Positions 45,490 through 58,500 of a stretch of 64,000 bases of DNA are shown one piece after another (positions within the stretch are counted from its first letter, which is position 1; each line of letters opens with the position of its first letter). Source of the DNA: Henckelia pumila (taxonomy: Eukaryota > Streptophyta > Magnoliopsida > Lamiales > Gesneriaceae); assembly GCF_033568475.1 (NCBI RefSeq), contig NC_133123.1:161773753-161837752 (forward strand). The letters are read 5' to 3'. Below the pieces are notes generated by a model. The model searched no databases, was not told where the DNA came from, and worked only from the letters and a program-made list of their open reading frames with translations. The translations under genes were made by a program, and so were the position numbers.

Positions 45490-45660
45490 ATATATATATA
45501 TATAGTTCTTTTGTAGTGCCCAACACTATATGTCCACTTCATGCCCACCATGTACAAGTCAATTCATCTATTGTATCGGTCAACTCATCTATTGTACATG
45601 GTGGGCATGAAGTGGACACATAGTGTTGGGCACCATAAAAGAACTATATATATATATATA
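45490..45660. mobile_element. Foldback MITE inserted in a (TA)n microsatellite (Micron-like)
   Basis: Arms of about 65 bases (45490-45557 and 45592-45660) pair with only three or so mismatches in the unique part, around GCCCAACACTAT and CATGCCCACCATGTACAA. A loop of about 35 bases separates them. Both arms end in (TA)n, the reported habit of Micron MITEs in rice. Confidence 0.7.
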
Positions 45661-45769
45661 TTAAAAATTTATTTATCTATCAATAAAACCATAATCAATT
45701 GAGAAAAAAATATGGAACAACATATACACATAAAATCAAATTTAGTGATTTACATATGTATACAATACT

Positions 45770-47540
45770 AGGAAAAAAGCACGTGCTACGCACGTAATAT
45801 AAATTTTTTTTAGTTAATTCAATCAAATATCATATTTAATAATTTAATATTTGCATTTCACAATTAATAAAAAGTTATATTGATTAGTATTGAGTTCTCT
45901 ACAATATAATACAATGAAATAATATTTTATTATAGAGAAACTTATATAACTAAACATAATTTATAATTAACTCGTTTAATCAAATTTTATTAAATTATTG
46001 CAGTATATTTGTAAACAAACAAATACTAAAAAATAAATAATAAATTAAACCAAGTGAAACATTTAGAAGTAATAATATTATATATTAAATTTTCAATAGT
46101 ATTTTAATCTACGTCAATGGTCATATTATATATAATACAACATCTGAGTGAATAAATAATAAAACCAAAAGACGAATGTTCTCTTAAAATCAATTTATAT
46201 GTAATATGGTGAGCCGATATGGAAAATCATTTATACATTTCAATGATTTTTTATCCCACTTAAATCATAATATATAATTTTTTCAAATAATTGACTCACT
46301 AATTATATACATAACATGGTAAAAAGATATTTAAAAATTTATTTTGCAAAAACTGTAATTTTGGTACTGTATGATTGTCACTTTGCGATTTCGATCATCT
46401 ATGTTTTTATATTTCAGTTTTATTCCTGCATGTTCCGATTTTTTGGCAATTTCAGTCATTTTTTTTTTGAAAATGCATATGTGACACTATACATGTTAGC
46501 TCTACAACAACAATGCATTGGTGTCACATCAACGTCACATCGAAAAAAGACTAAAATTGCAACAACAAAAAAAATAAAAATAGTGGACTAAAATTGAAAT
46601 ATGAAAAATAGAGGACCAAAAAAGAAAATTTCTCAAATATTCTTACACTAAGTTTTTAAATTCAATTTAAATACTAATGATAATTTTAAGTTATGGACTT
46701 ATAACCATAGAGAGACATAAATTATAATGAATCTCTATAATTTTAAAGTGGTTATTAGTTATCAGTATTACATTTGATACATAAATTTTTTTAATTGGTA
46801 AAAAAAATCAAACAAAACACTTTTTAAAAATTATAAAATTTAGAATGAGGATATAATAAGAATCTTAGTTAATTAACAGAATTAAAGTTAGCATCTTAAT
46901 TAACTTACTAATAATTTATAATTAAATCATTATTTTTAACAAATTGTATTAAACTAATGTAGTATATTTGTAAACAAACCAACAATTTTAAAAAAATAAA
47001 TAATAAATTAAACTAAGTGAAATATTTATGAGTAGAAAAATTATATATTTAACCCTATTAACTTTTCAATATCACTTTAATATACACCATTGATTTTATT
47101 ATATATAATATAACATATGACTGGATAGTTAATAAAACGAAAAGACCAACTCTCTTTCTCTAAAAGTTAATTTATGTGTAATATGGTGAGAAGATATTAT
47201 AAAAAAAATCATTAATATAATTAAATTTTTATTCTACTTAAATCCTAATAATAATTAATTTCAATAATTAATAACCATTTAATTATAAACATAACATGAC
47301 AAAGAGGTATGAGAAAATTTTAAGAATTTTTATATTAACATTTTCTATTTACTCTAAATACTATCAATAATATCATATTATAGACTAATAATCATGTATG
47401 AGTAATAATGAAATATGTATAACTTAAAAGTAATTGTAGGTTATCAATATTGTACTTGAAACATTTATTTTTTTACGGTAAAAAATTAAATAAAACTTAC
47501 AAATTATTTAAAATGGTAAAATTTAGACTGAAAAGTAATA
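45770..47540. repeat. AT-rich repeat, two diverged tandem units of about 959 bp
   Basis: AGTATATTTGTAAACAAAC occurs at 46002 and 46961, and the surrounding hundreds of bases match in order. The second unit continues past the Gypsy insertion from 53986 onward (phrase ACTTATTAAATAACTTAG). Near the left end, minus-strand ACGTGCGTAGCACGTGC followed by CCTAGT resembles a Helitron 3' hairpin and CTAG end. No gene. Confidence 0.5.
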
Positions 47541-47545
47541 ATTAA

Positions 47546-49011
47546 TGTAGTAACCCGGAACCCATTTTAAGATAATAATATGTTAAACATGATTAAGGGT
47601 TGGTAATTGATCTATTTCGGAGTGTTATTGGACTTCGAAAGAGGAATTTGGGCTTTTGACTTTGGGCCAGATCGGAAGCTCCGATCCCAGTTCGGAAGCT
47701 CCGATCCTGACCACTTCGGAAGCAGATCGGATGCACGGGGATCGGACGTTCCGATCAGGAACGGAGGTTCCGATCTCAGCCAGCCAGCAATGCTCGATGA
47801 CTCAGCCGTGAGTTTTGACAAGTGTTGATCGGGGGTTCGATCGAAAGTTCCGATCCCGGAACGGTGGTTCCGATCCCGACGTGTCGGACATGCACAGAAT
47901 GAGTTGGAATCGGAAGCTCCGATCCCGAGATCGGTGGTTCCGATCGTTGCCGAGATTTTGGCTATAAATAGGGCTCATTTGCTTCAGTTTTGAAATACGA
48001 ATTTCCGCGTTTCCTTCTTCAGTTATATAGTGTGAGATATACACTTGAGGGCCCTATCGATTATAATAGAGGTTCTGGAATAACCAAGGTGTGGTTATAG
48101 TCATCCGGGACTAGCGACTCCAAAGGGCTAACTACGGACGAAGGTATGGTCCGGAAATCTATTTAAGTTTTGGGAGTACTTATTAGCTTAGTTAAGGATT
48201 ATAGAATTTATGTAGTGATACGGTGAACTTTTGAATATAGGCTTGGAACCTAGGATCTATTATACTTGAACTAGCCTAGAGGTACGTACACATTGACTGA
48301 GATTGCCAGCGAGTATACATGTTTATATGTTGCATTTATTTGGCATTATTATATGACATGATGTATGCTTTACCGTCTTCTATACTCATATGTCATGTGC
48401 ATATACACGTTGAGCCTATTTCTTGTTATACCTGATTATAGAGCCGCTCAGCTCTATACTCGATAGTCTGTCACTGAGGGTACCGCGACGGTGGGGGCAT
48501 TTATGTCTATCTACTCTGGTGTACTAGACGAGTGTAGTTGCACCCAGAGGTTGATCCGTGCGGTGGCAGCACTCATATGGCGCCGGTTCTGAGCATGACT
48601 TTTCAGATGACCCTGTACCAGTCATCATGTTGCATGCATTATATGCATATGTTTACTCATGTCTATGTACTGGGCGTAGCGCTCACGTCCTAGTTGTTAT
48701 CTTGGACACCCTATTCCATGGGGCAGGTCGCAGGATGGACGGAGCTGGTAGTTCAAGGCAGGATTAGGGAGCAGGAGCCTTGAGGATTTTATTATACAGC
48801 AGGATTCGATATAGCTGTATAATTTTTACTGTTTAAGATTTCGATTTGGTTGTATCACTACAGATTTAAGTCTGGATTATGTTACTAAGCTGATATGTAT
48901 ATTTTGATTTTGTTTCCGCATGTCTTACTCTGTTAAGTTATTTTGCTGTATTAAGTTTAATGCATGCTATTAGTTGCCAGTAAGTAGGTGATACCATGCA
49001 GGGTCACTACA
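47546..49011 (+). repeat. 5' LTR of the Gypsy element
   Basis: It contains the palindrome array 47670-47945, a TATA box at 47962-47970 (CTATAAATAG) and ends directly before the primer binding site. The TATA position places the U3/R border near 48000. Confidence 0.92.
47668..47946. promoter_or_regulatory. Array of TCGGA-N-TCCGA palindromes upstream of the LTR TATA box
   Basis: At least seven near-palindromes of the type GATCGGAAGCTCCGATC or GGTTCCGATC occur within 280 bases, ending about 20 bases before the TATA box. The same array is in the 3' LTR (52637-52915). Its place in U3 suggests enhancer or repressor binding sites; that is inference. Confidence 0.6.
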
Positions 49012-49107
49012 TTTTTGGTATCAGAGCATGCATAGATTTTGGGATTTAGTTTAGTCTTGAGTAATTCTTGCGCATTTGGGATTTTAATGTGCAATTCTTT
49101 TCAGGAT

Positions 49108-52100
49108 ATGGCTGACGAGAGTCACGGTAGTGTTGGCCAGGGAAGTGGTCATCATCATCGTCGCCATCATCATCAGGATGATCAACATCGTCCTCATGAG
49201 GGTAATGTGTTATCGGCTAATTTGATGATATTAGCGATGATGGATTTTGACTGTATCTTGGGAATAGATATGCTGACTTTGTATCACGCTACTGTGGATT
49301 GTTATCAGCATCTGGTACAGTTTCATCCCGTTGAGGGTGATAGTTGGTACTTTTATGGTGAGGGTGCGCGACCTCCGATGCCACTTGTTTCGGCTCTGAA
49401 GGCATGTCATGTCTTGGAGTCAGGTGGGGAGGGCTACCTCATTTATGCAGTTGATATGTCCATGAGTAGTACGGGTATTGATCAGTTACCGATTGTCAGC
49501 GAGTTTCCTGACGTATTTCCTGATGAGATTCCTGGTTTTCCTCCGATTCGAGAGGTTGAATTTGGTATTGATCTAGTACCAGGAACTACGCCTATATCCC
49601 GAGCACCTTATCGTCTGGCACCGTCAGAGATGAGGGAATTGAAACAGCAGTTGCAAGATCTACTTGATAAGGGATATATTCGTCCGAGTGTTTCTCCGTG
49701 GGGAGCACCTGTTTTGTTTGTCAAAAAGAAGGATGGATCGATGCGATTATGTATTGATTACAGGTAGTTGAATCGTGTCACCATCAAGAATAAGTATCCT
49801 TTGCCGTGGATTGATGATCTGTTCGATCAACTACAGGGTACTTCTGTTTATTCGAAGATAGATCTGAGATCTGGATACCATCAGATGCGGGTACGAGACT
49901 CAGATATATCTACGGCTTCTTTCAGGACCAGATACGGGCATTATGAGTTTCTGGTGATGCCATTCGGTTTGACGAATGCACTGGCAGTCTTTATGAATCT
50001 GATGAATCAGATATTTCGAGATTATCTGGATAGATTTGTCATCGTCTTCATAGATGATATTCTTGTCTATTCTCATGACAAGTATGAGCATGCACAACAT
50101 TTGAGGATTGTTCTACAGACGTTACGAGATAAGCAGCTATATGCGAAATTGAGCAAGTGTGAATTCTGGCTTGATCGGATAGTATTTCTCGGTCATGTGA
50201 TTTCTAATGAAGGGATATCTGTTGATCCTAGTAAGATAGAGGCAGTGCTGAACTGGTCTCGTCCGACGACGGTTGCTGAGATTCGTAGTTTCTTGGGTCT
50301 AGCGGGATATTACCGTCGGTTCATCGAGAATTTTTCACAGTTGGCCAGGCCTTTGACTCAGCTTACTCGGAAAGATGTTGCCTTCATTTGGTCCTCGGAT
50401 TGTGAGGAGTCATTTCACGAGCTGCGTAGACGTCTTACTACTGCACCTGTGCTAGCTCTACCTTCTGGATCAGGAGATTATGTTGTCTATACTGATGCCT
50501 CTGGTCAGGGGTTAGGATGTGTTTTGACACAGCATGAACATGTTATTGCCTATGCTTCTCGACAGTTGAAGTTGCATGAGAGTAATTATCCAGTGCATGA
50601 TCTCGAGTTAGCCGCCATTGTATTTGCGCTCAAGATTTGGAGACATTATCTTTATGGCGAGAAATTTGAGATATTTACGGATCACAAGAGTTTGAAGTAT
50701 TTATTCACTCAGGCAGAGTTGAATATGCGACAGAGACGCTGGATGGATCTCCTGAAGGATTATGATTGTGAAATCAAATATCATCCAGGTTCTGCTAATC
50801 TTACTGCTGATGCCTTGAGTCGGCAGGTGAGACTGTCTGCACTTCAGACTCATGAAATATCTCATATGATTCAAGAGTGCTGTTCATTGAGTTTTACGCT
50901 CAAGCACAAGAAAGGGAGGAATGGGATTCGTTTGTATACTATTCTATCTGAGCCAGCATTGTATTCTCGGATCAGAGATGCTCAGATATCTGATGTTAAG
51001 ACTCAGCGATTGGCACGTCTAGCCAATGGAGTTAATACATCTGGATTCCATTTTCAGGCAGATGGTTTATTGTGCCTATCCAATAGAGTGGTTGTACCTA
51101 ATGTTGCGGAGCTCAGGAATGATATTCTATCTCAAGCTCACAGGAGTCGAGTATCAGTTCATCCTGGAAGTATGAAAATGTATAAGGACTTGCGAACTAG
51201 ATTCTGGTGGAAGGGAATGAAGCGAAGTGTTTATCAGTTTGTTTCGAGATGTTTGGTTTGTCAACAGGTCAAGGCTGAACATCGACGACCAGGTGGATTA
51301 CTGCAGAATCTTGAGATTCCCGAATGGAAGTGGGAGCACGTGACTATGGATTTTGTTACCCACTTGCCTATGACTTCACGTCAGTGTGATGCTATCTGGG
51401 TTGTCGTTGACCGTTTGACAAAATCAGCACATTTCATTCCTTATAACCGGGAGTATTCTTATGATCGCATGACACACTTATATATTCAGGAGATTGTGCG
51501 ATTACATGGGATTCCAGTGAGTATCGTCAGTGATAGAGATCCGCGATTTACTTCACGTTTTTGGGGTAGTTTTCAGCAGGCGTTGGGTACCACTCTGAGT
51601 TTGAGCACTGCGTATCATCCGGAGACTGACGGGCAGTCAGAGCGCACTATTCGTACGCTGGAGGATATGCTACGTTCTTCTGTCATGGATTTTGGTTTAT
51701 CTTGGCAGGATCAGTTACCTTTGATTGAATTTGCCTACAATAACAGTTATCATCGTAGTATTGATATGGCACCTTTCGAGGCATTGTATGGTCGACGGTG
51801 TCGTACTCCATTATTCTGGGATGAAGTCGGGGAACGGCAAGTCGAGGGTCCTGAATTGGTGCAGCAGATTGTAGACAAGGTAGATTTGATCAAGCATAGG
51901 ATCAAAGTTGCTCAAGATAGACAAGCCAGTTATGCGAATATTCACCGCAGGCCACTTCAGTTTGAGCCTGGTGAATATGTTTTTCTGCGAGTATCACCTT
52001 TCAGGAAGGTGATGAAATTTGGTGTGAAAGGCAAGTTGTCTTCTCGTTACATTGGGCCTTTCCAAATACTGGAGAAGATCGGAGATGTTGCTTATCGTTT

Positions 52101-52395
52101 GGCTTTACCGCCATCTCTTTCCAGTATACACAATGTTTTTCATGTGTCGTTGTTTCGACAGTACATAGCTGATGAATCTCATGTGATTCAGTCTACTGAT
52201 ATTCAGCTAGAGCCAGATCTGTCTTTTGTTGAACGACCAATCTGTATCCTAGACAGGAAGGAAAAAGTTCTTCGGAACAAGACTATACCACTTGTGATGG
52301 TACAGTGGCAGCGCCGAGGCGTTGAAGAAGCAACTTGGGAAACTGAGAGTCGTATGCGAGCAGAATATCCTGAGTTGTTTGCTTTGTATTTTTGA
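49108..52395 (+). pseudogene. Gypsy pol remnant: protease tail, RT, RNase H, integrase, chromodomain
   Basis: The frame starts at ATG 49108 with a His-rich gag start (about 30 residues) and jumps near 49203 into the end of protease ([11 protein letters not shown]). The gag body, zinc knuckle and protease DTG site are therefore lost. A TAG at 49765-49767 interrupts reverse transcriptase just after LCIDYR. The next 875 residues are open: RT with [10 protein letters not shown], RNase H with [10 protein letters not shown], integrase with the HHCC finger (CLVCQQ) and a DDE core ([26 protein letters not shown]), and a chromodomain-like end ([14 protein letters not shown]). This order is that of Tekay/Del chromoviruses, which insert into heterochromatin. 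The element would need proteins in trans. Confidence 0.92.
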
Positions 52396-52514
52396 TTACC
52401 ATATAAGATGTAATTACCGTTGTTGTAATAAGACATGGTTTGTTGTTTCATAGTGTTATCTTGATTTATCTTTAGATGTTATTTCGCGGACGAAATATCT
52501 AAAGGTGGGGAGAA

Positions 52515-53980
52515 TGTAGTAACCCGGAACCCATTTTAAGATAATAATATGTTAAACATGATTAAGGGTTGGTAATTGATCTATTTCGGAGTGTTATTGG
52601 ACTTCGGAAGAGGAATTTGGGCTTTTGATTTTGGGCCAGATCGGAAGCTCCGATCCCAGTTCGGAAGCTCCGATCCTGACCACTTCGGAAGCAGATCGGA
52701 TGCACGGGGATCGGACGTTCCGATCAGGAACGGAGGTTCCGATCTCAGCCAGCCAGCAATGCTCGATGACTCAGCCGTGAGTTTTGACAAGTGTTGATCG
52801 GGGGTTCGATCGGAAGTTCCGATCCCGGAACGGTGGTTCCGATCCCGACGTGTCGGACATGCACAGAATGAGCTGGAATCGGAAGCTCCGATCCCGAGAT
52901 CGGTGGTTCCGATCGTTGCCGAGATTTTGGCTATAAATAGGGCTCATTTGCTTCAGTTTTGAAATACGAATTTCCGCGTTTCCTTCTTCAGTTATATAGT
53001 GTGAGATATACACTTGAGGGCCCTATCGATTATAATAGAGGTTCTGGAATAACCAAGGTGTGGTTATAGTAATCCGGGACTAGCGACTCCAAAGGGCTAA
53101 ATACGGACGAAGGTATGGTCCGGGAATCTATTTAAGTTTTGGGAGTACTTATTAGCTTAGTTAAGGATTATAGAATTTATGTAGTGATACGGTGAACTTT
53201 TGAATATAGGCTTGGAACCTAGGATCTATTATACTTGAACTAGCCTAGAGGTACGTACACATTGACTGAGATTGCCAGCGAGTATACATGTTTATATGTT
53301 GCATTTATTTGGCATTATTATATGACATGATGTATGCTTTACCGTCTTCTATACTCATATGTCATGTGCATATACACGTTGAGCCTATTTCTTGTTATAC
53401 CTGATTATAGAGCCGCTCAGCTCTATACTCGATAGTCTGTCACTGAGGGTACCGTGACGGCGGGGGCATTTATGTCTATCTACTCTGGTGTACTAGACGA
53501 GTGTGGTTGCACCCAGAGGTTGATCCGTGCGGTGGCAGCACTCATATGGCGCCGGTTCTGAGCATGACTTTTCAGATGACCCTGTACCAGTCATCATGTT
53601 GCATGCATTATATACATATGTTTACTCATGTCTATGTACTGGGCGTAGCGCTCACATCCTAGTTATTATCTTGGACACCCTATTCCATGGGGCAGGTCGC
53701 AGGATGGACGGAGCTGGTAGTTCAAGGCAGGATTAGGGAGCAGGAGCCTTGAGGATTTTATTATACAGCAGGATTCGATATAGCTGTATAATTTTTACTG
53801 TTTAAGATTTCGATTTGGTTGTATCACTACAGATTTAAGTCTGGATTATGTTACTAAGCTGATATGTATATTTTGATTTTGTTTCCGCATGTCTTACTCT
53901 GTTAAGTTATTTTGCTGTATTAAGTTTAATGCATGCTATTAGTTGCCAGTAAGTAGGTGATACCATGCAGGGTCACTACA
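52515..53980 (+). repeat. 3' LTR of the Gypsy element
   Basis: Same length and order as the 5' LTR, with the TATA box at 52931-52939. It differs from the 5' LTR at about 13 sites. Confidence 0.92.
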
Positions 53981-55551
53981 ATTAAACTTATTAAATAACT
54001 TAGAATATTATTTAAATTTCTTATTTATTTTTTATTTTTTACTTATGTTATTTTATTAATTTTGTACTTAACTCTTTAAATTAAATTATAGTAAAAAAAA
54101 AGAGGCAAGAATGATATCCACTTAAAATAACATGTCATTTGATGTCAAAAATATTGAGAGAAATGTTATATTTAAATGTATTAATATAAATAACACAATG
54201 ATAACTATTGATCGAAGAGAACATCATATTGAATTTGTAAAGTTTTTTTTTTAAAGAAAATTTGTAAAGTTAATCCTCTATACTATTGTAATATAATTTA
54301 TTTTCAAAGCATCATATTGAATTTGTAAAGTTCTATCTATACTAATTTCATATAAGTACAATCAATTAAAAAACTATTTTGAAATAGTTAATTTATTATT
54401 ATTTAAATTATTAACCTTATTTCTCATTATGACAATAAAAATAACTATTATTCTTTTTTTTGCAATATTTACATTTAGAAAAAATTTGTGCCAAACAAAT
54501 ATATGATAAATTAAAATATTTGACAATATAAAAATGTTTTTCCTCATTTCTCCAAATTAAATTATAGTAAAAAATAAGGCACAAGATTGATATCCACTTA
54601 AATAACATGTAATTTGATATAAAAAAATATTGAGAAAATGTAATAATTAAATTTATTAATATAAATAGGTGACAACTATTGATCGAAGAGAGCATCATAT
54701 TGAATTTCTAAAGTTTTTTTTAATACGAAAATTTGTAAAGTTAACCCTCTATACTATTATAATTTAATATAATTTATTTTAATTTATTTTCAAAACATCA
54801 TATTGAATTTGTAAAGTTATCTCTATACTATTGTAATATAAATATAATCAATTAATAAACGATTTTGATATAGTCACTTTATTATTATTGAAATTATAAA
54901 CCATATTTCTTACTATCACAATAAATATAACTGATATATTTTTTTTTGCAATATTTACACTTAGAAAAAATTTGTTTCAAACAAATATATGAAAAATAAA
55001 AATATATGACAATATAAAAATATTTTAACTCATTTTTCCAAAATAATTATAGTAAAAAAAAGGAATTAAAGATTGATATCCACTTAAAATAACATGTCAT
55101 TTAATGTCAAAAATATTGATACTGTTGTGAAAAAGTAAAAATTTATGGTAAAAATTAAAAACTCCAAAATTCAAAATATATCAAACTCTACAATTCACAA
55201 ATTTTTCTCTCTCAATTCAATTATATTTTTTATCACAAATGAAGGCCTATTTATAGATCCACATTTGAGATTAGTCCAAAAATTAATACATCATCATCTA
55301 CATCATCACACACTAATTTTCAACATTTTACAACTCAATATTCAACATTCAACTATAATAATAATAATAATAATATATTTTCAACACTCCCCCTTGTGAT
55401 GATGACCGTGATATGATGTCTGTCTTTATTGGGTGTTTTATACTGCCTCGTTAAAAACCTTACTAGGAAAAACTCAGTGGGATAAAAATCATAGTAAGGA
55501 AAAAAGAGTGCAGCCACGTAAACTCCCCCTCATGTTAACATGAGTGATTCT

Positions 55552-58500
55552 TCACATATTCCGCAGATTGCGCATCCCAATGTTGTGTATATGCTTTCTG
55601 AATATCGTCGTGAGAAGTGCCTTTGTGAAGAGATCTGATGAGTTCTCACTTGATTGAATGTAACATATATCAATATCTTTATTCTTCTCAAGCTCTTGAG
55701 TGTAGGCAAAGAACTTTGGGAGTATATATTTTATTCTGTCACTTTTGATGTATCCTTCTTTCATTTGAGCAATACATGCAGCATTGTCTTCATACAACGT
55801 CACAGGCTTCTTGTCTACTGATAATCCACAAGAAGTTTGGATATGTTGTGTCATTGATTTTAGCCAAACACATTCACGGCTTGCTTCATGTAGCGCAATA
55901 ATCTCAGCGTGATTTGATGAAGTTGTTACGAGTATTTGTTTCTGTGAACGCCAAGAAATTGCGGTGCCTCCACGAGTAAATACATATCCGGTTTGGGAAC
56001 GTGCCTTATGTGGATCAGATAAATATCCAGCATCGACATAACCAATGATACTTTGATTGGTGTCTTTTGAGTACAAAAGTCCCAAATCTGTCGTTCCTCG
56101 TAGATAACGGAATATATGTTTAATTCCGTTCCAGTGCCTCTTTGTTGGATATGAACTGAATCTTGTTAATAAATTTACAGCAAAAGATATATCTGGTCTA
56201 GTGCAATTTGCAAGATACATAAGGGCACCAATGACACTTAGATATGGTACTTCTGGACCAAGAATAACTTCATCATCTTCACATGGACGGAATGGATCCT
56301 TTTCTATGTTTAATGATCTTACAACCATTGGTGTACTTAATGGATTTGATTTATCCATATTAAAACGTTTAAGGATCTTTTCTGTATAATTTGCATGGTG
56401 AACAAAAATTCCACATTCTTTTTGTTCTATTTGCAAACCCAAACAATACTTGGTTTTTCCAAGATCCTTCATTTCGAATTCTTCCTTCAAGTACATCATA
56501 ACCTCTTGAATTTTTTTATTCGTTCCAATGATGTTTAAATCATCAACATATACAGCAATAATTACACATCCGGATGTTGTTTTATTGATGAAAACACAAG
56601 GGCATATTGGATCATTTACATATCCCTTTTTCATCAAGTGCTCACTTAGCCAATTATACCACATTCGGCCGGATTGCTTCAACCCATATAATGATCTTTG
56701 CAATTTTACAGAATAAAATTCTCTGGGTTTTGAACTTTGTGCCTCAGGCATCTTAAATCCTTCAGGGATTTTCATGTATATATCACTATCAAGTGATCCG
56801 TATAAGTAAGCCATAACAACATCCATCAGACACATTTCCAAATTTTCAGACACTGCCAAACTAATCAAATATCGAAACGTAATTGCATCCATAACAGGAG
56901 AATACGTTTCTTCATAATCAATTTCAGGCCTTTGAGAAAAACCTTGTGCAACAAGTCTAGCTTTATATCTTACTATTTCATTTTTCTCATTTCGTTTTCG
57001 AATAAAAACTCATTTGTATCCAACAGGTTTTACACCTTCAGGTGTGAGGACTATAGGTCCAAAAACTTGCCTTTATTTAGCGAATCCAATTCAACCTGGA
57101 TGTCATCTTTCCATTTTGCCCAATCATGACGAGTTTTACATTCACCAAAGGATTTTGGTTCATGATCCTCGTTTTCATTTATGATGTCACATGCCACATT
57201 ATAAGAAAATATCTCATCAATATATTCTATATCTTTTCGGTTCCATATTTTTCCAGTATTAATATAATTGATAGAGATTTCAAGATTCTCGTCAGTTTCT
57301 GGTTTTGACAGAACATTTTCATCATCAGTTATTTCTTCTGGAACACAATTTTCTATTTTATGATCATCGTGTTTCTCTATGCCTTTTCTTTTCCGAGGAT
57401 TTTTATCCTTGGAACCGACTGGCCTTCCACGCTTCAAGCGTTTTATGACATCATGAGTGTCTTCAATATGTTTCTTTGGAATTTCAATTCGAGCAGGGGC
57501 ATTTACAGCATGTATATATGATTTTGTTACCCCTTTTGTGTCTGCAAATGCATATGGCATTTGATTTGCAATTCTTTACAATTGCACAATTTGCTGTACA
57601 TCTTTCTCACATTGTTTGGTCCTTGGATCCAAATGTAACAATGATGGTACATACCATGTGATTTCTTTTTCGACGTGTTTCTTTTCTCCCCCTAACATTG
57701 GGAAGATTTCTTCATTAAAATGACAATCAGCAAAACGTGCTGTAAACACATCGCCCGTCTGAGGCTCAAGATATCGAATGATTGATGGGCTATCATAACC
57801 GATATAAATACCGATTTTTCTTTGAGAACCCATTTTTGATAGTTGAGGTGGTGCAATAGGCACATACACCATACATCCAAAAATTTTCAGATGAGAAATA
57901 TTTGGTTCTTTACCAAATGCAAGCTGCAATGGGGAGAATTTATGATATGCACTTTGTCTGATGCGAATTAATGCCGCAGCATGTAAAATTGCATGTCCCC
58001 ATATAGAAATAGGGAGTTTTGTTCTCATAATCATTGGTCTAGCAATCAGTTGTAGACGTTTAATCAATGATTCAGCTAATACATTTTGTGTATGAACATG
58101 AGCAACAGGATGTTCAACAGTAATTTCCATTGACATACAATAGTCATTGAAAATTTGGGAAGTAAATTCTCCAGCATTATCAAGTCTTATTTTCTTGATT
58201 GTATAATCGGGAAAATGATTCCGTAATTTTATTATTTGAGCCATTAGTTTTGCAAATGCCACATTCCGAGTTGATAATAAGCATACATGTGACCATCTGC
58301 TGGAGGCATCGATCAATATCATAAAATATCGAAATGGTCCACATGGTGGATGAATTGACCCACAAATATCACCCTGAATACGTTCAAGAAATATGGGTGA
58401 TTCTGTTTGGATTTTAGCTGGCGATGGTCTTATAATAAGTTTTCCAAGAGAACATACATTGAAGCTTATTATTCTGAAAGATCTTCTGGTCTTTCAATGG

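Larger units (their letters stand above)
47546..53980 (+). mobile_element. Young Tekay-like Gypsy retrotransposon with internal deletion, 5-bp TSD
   Basis: Two LTRs of equal length, 1466 bp (47546-49011 and 52515-53980), start TGTAGTAACCC and end GGTCACTACA. ATTAA flanks both sides (47541-47545, 53981-53985). A primer binding site TGGTATCAGAGC follows the 5' LTR, and a purine tract AAAGGTGGGGAGAA precedes the 3' LTR. The LTRs differ at about 13 sites by eye (0.9 percent), mostly transitions, which points to a recent insertion. The internal region is only about 3.5 kb because gag and the first part of protease are missing. Confidence 0.95.

Noticed and set aside
47607-47828. Open frames on both strands in the Gypsy LTR, repeated at 52576-52797
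   Set aside because: The palindrome array keeps both strands free of stops; the frames lie in U3 and have no protein-like features.
49765-49767. Programmed read-through of the TAG in the Gypsy pol frame
   Set aside because: The stop lies within the reverse transcriptase domain, not between gag and pol, so an inactivating mutation is simpler.
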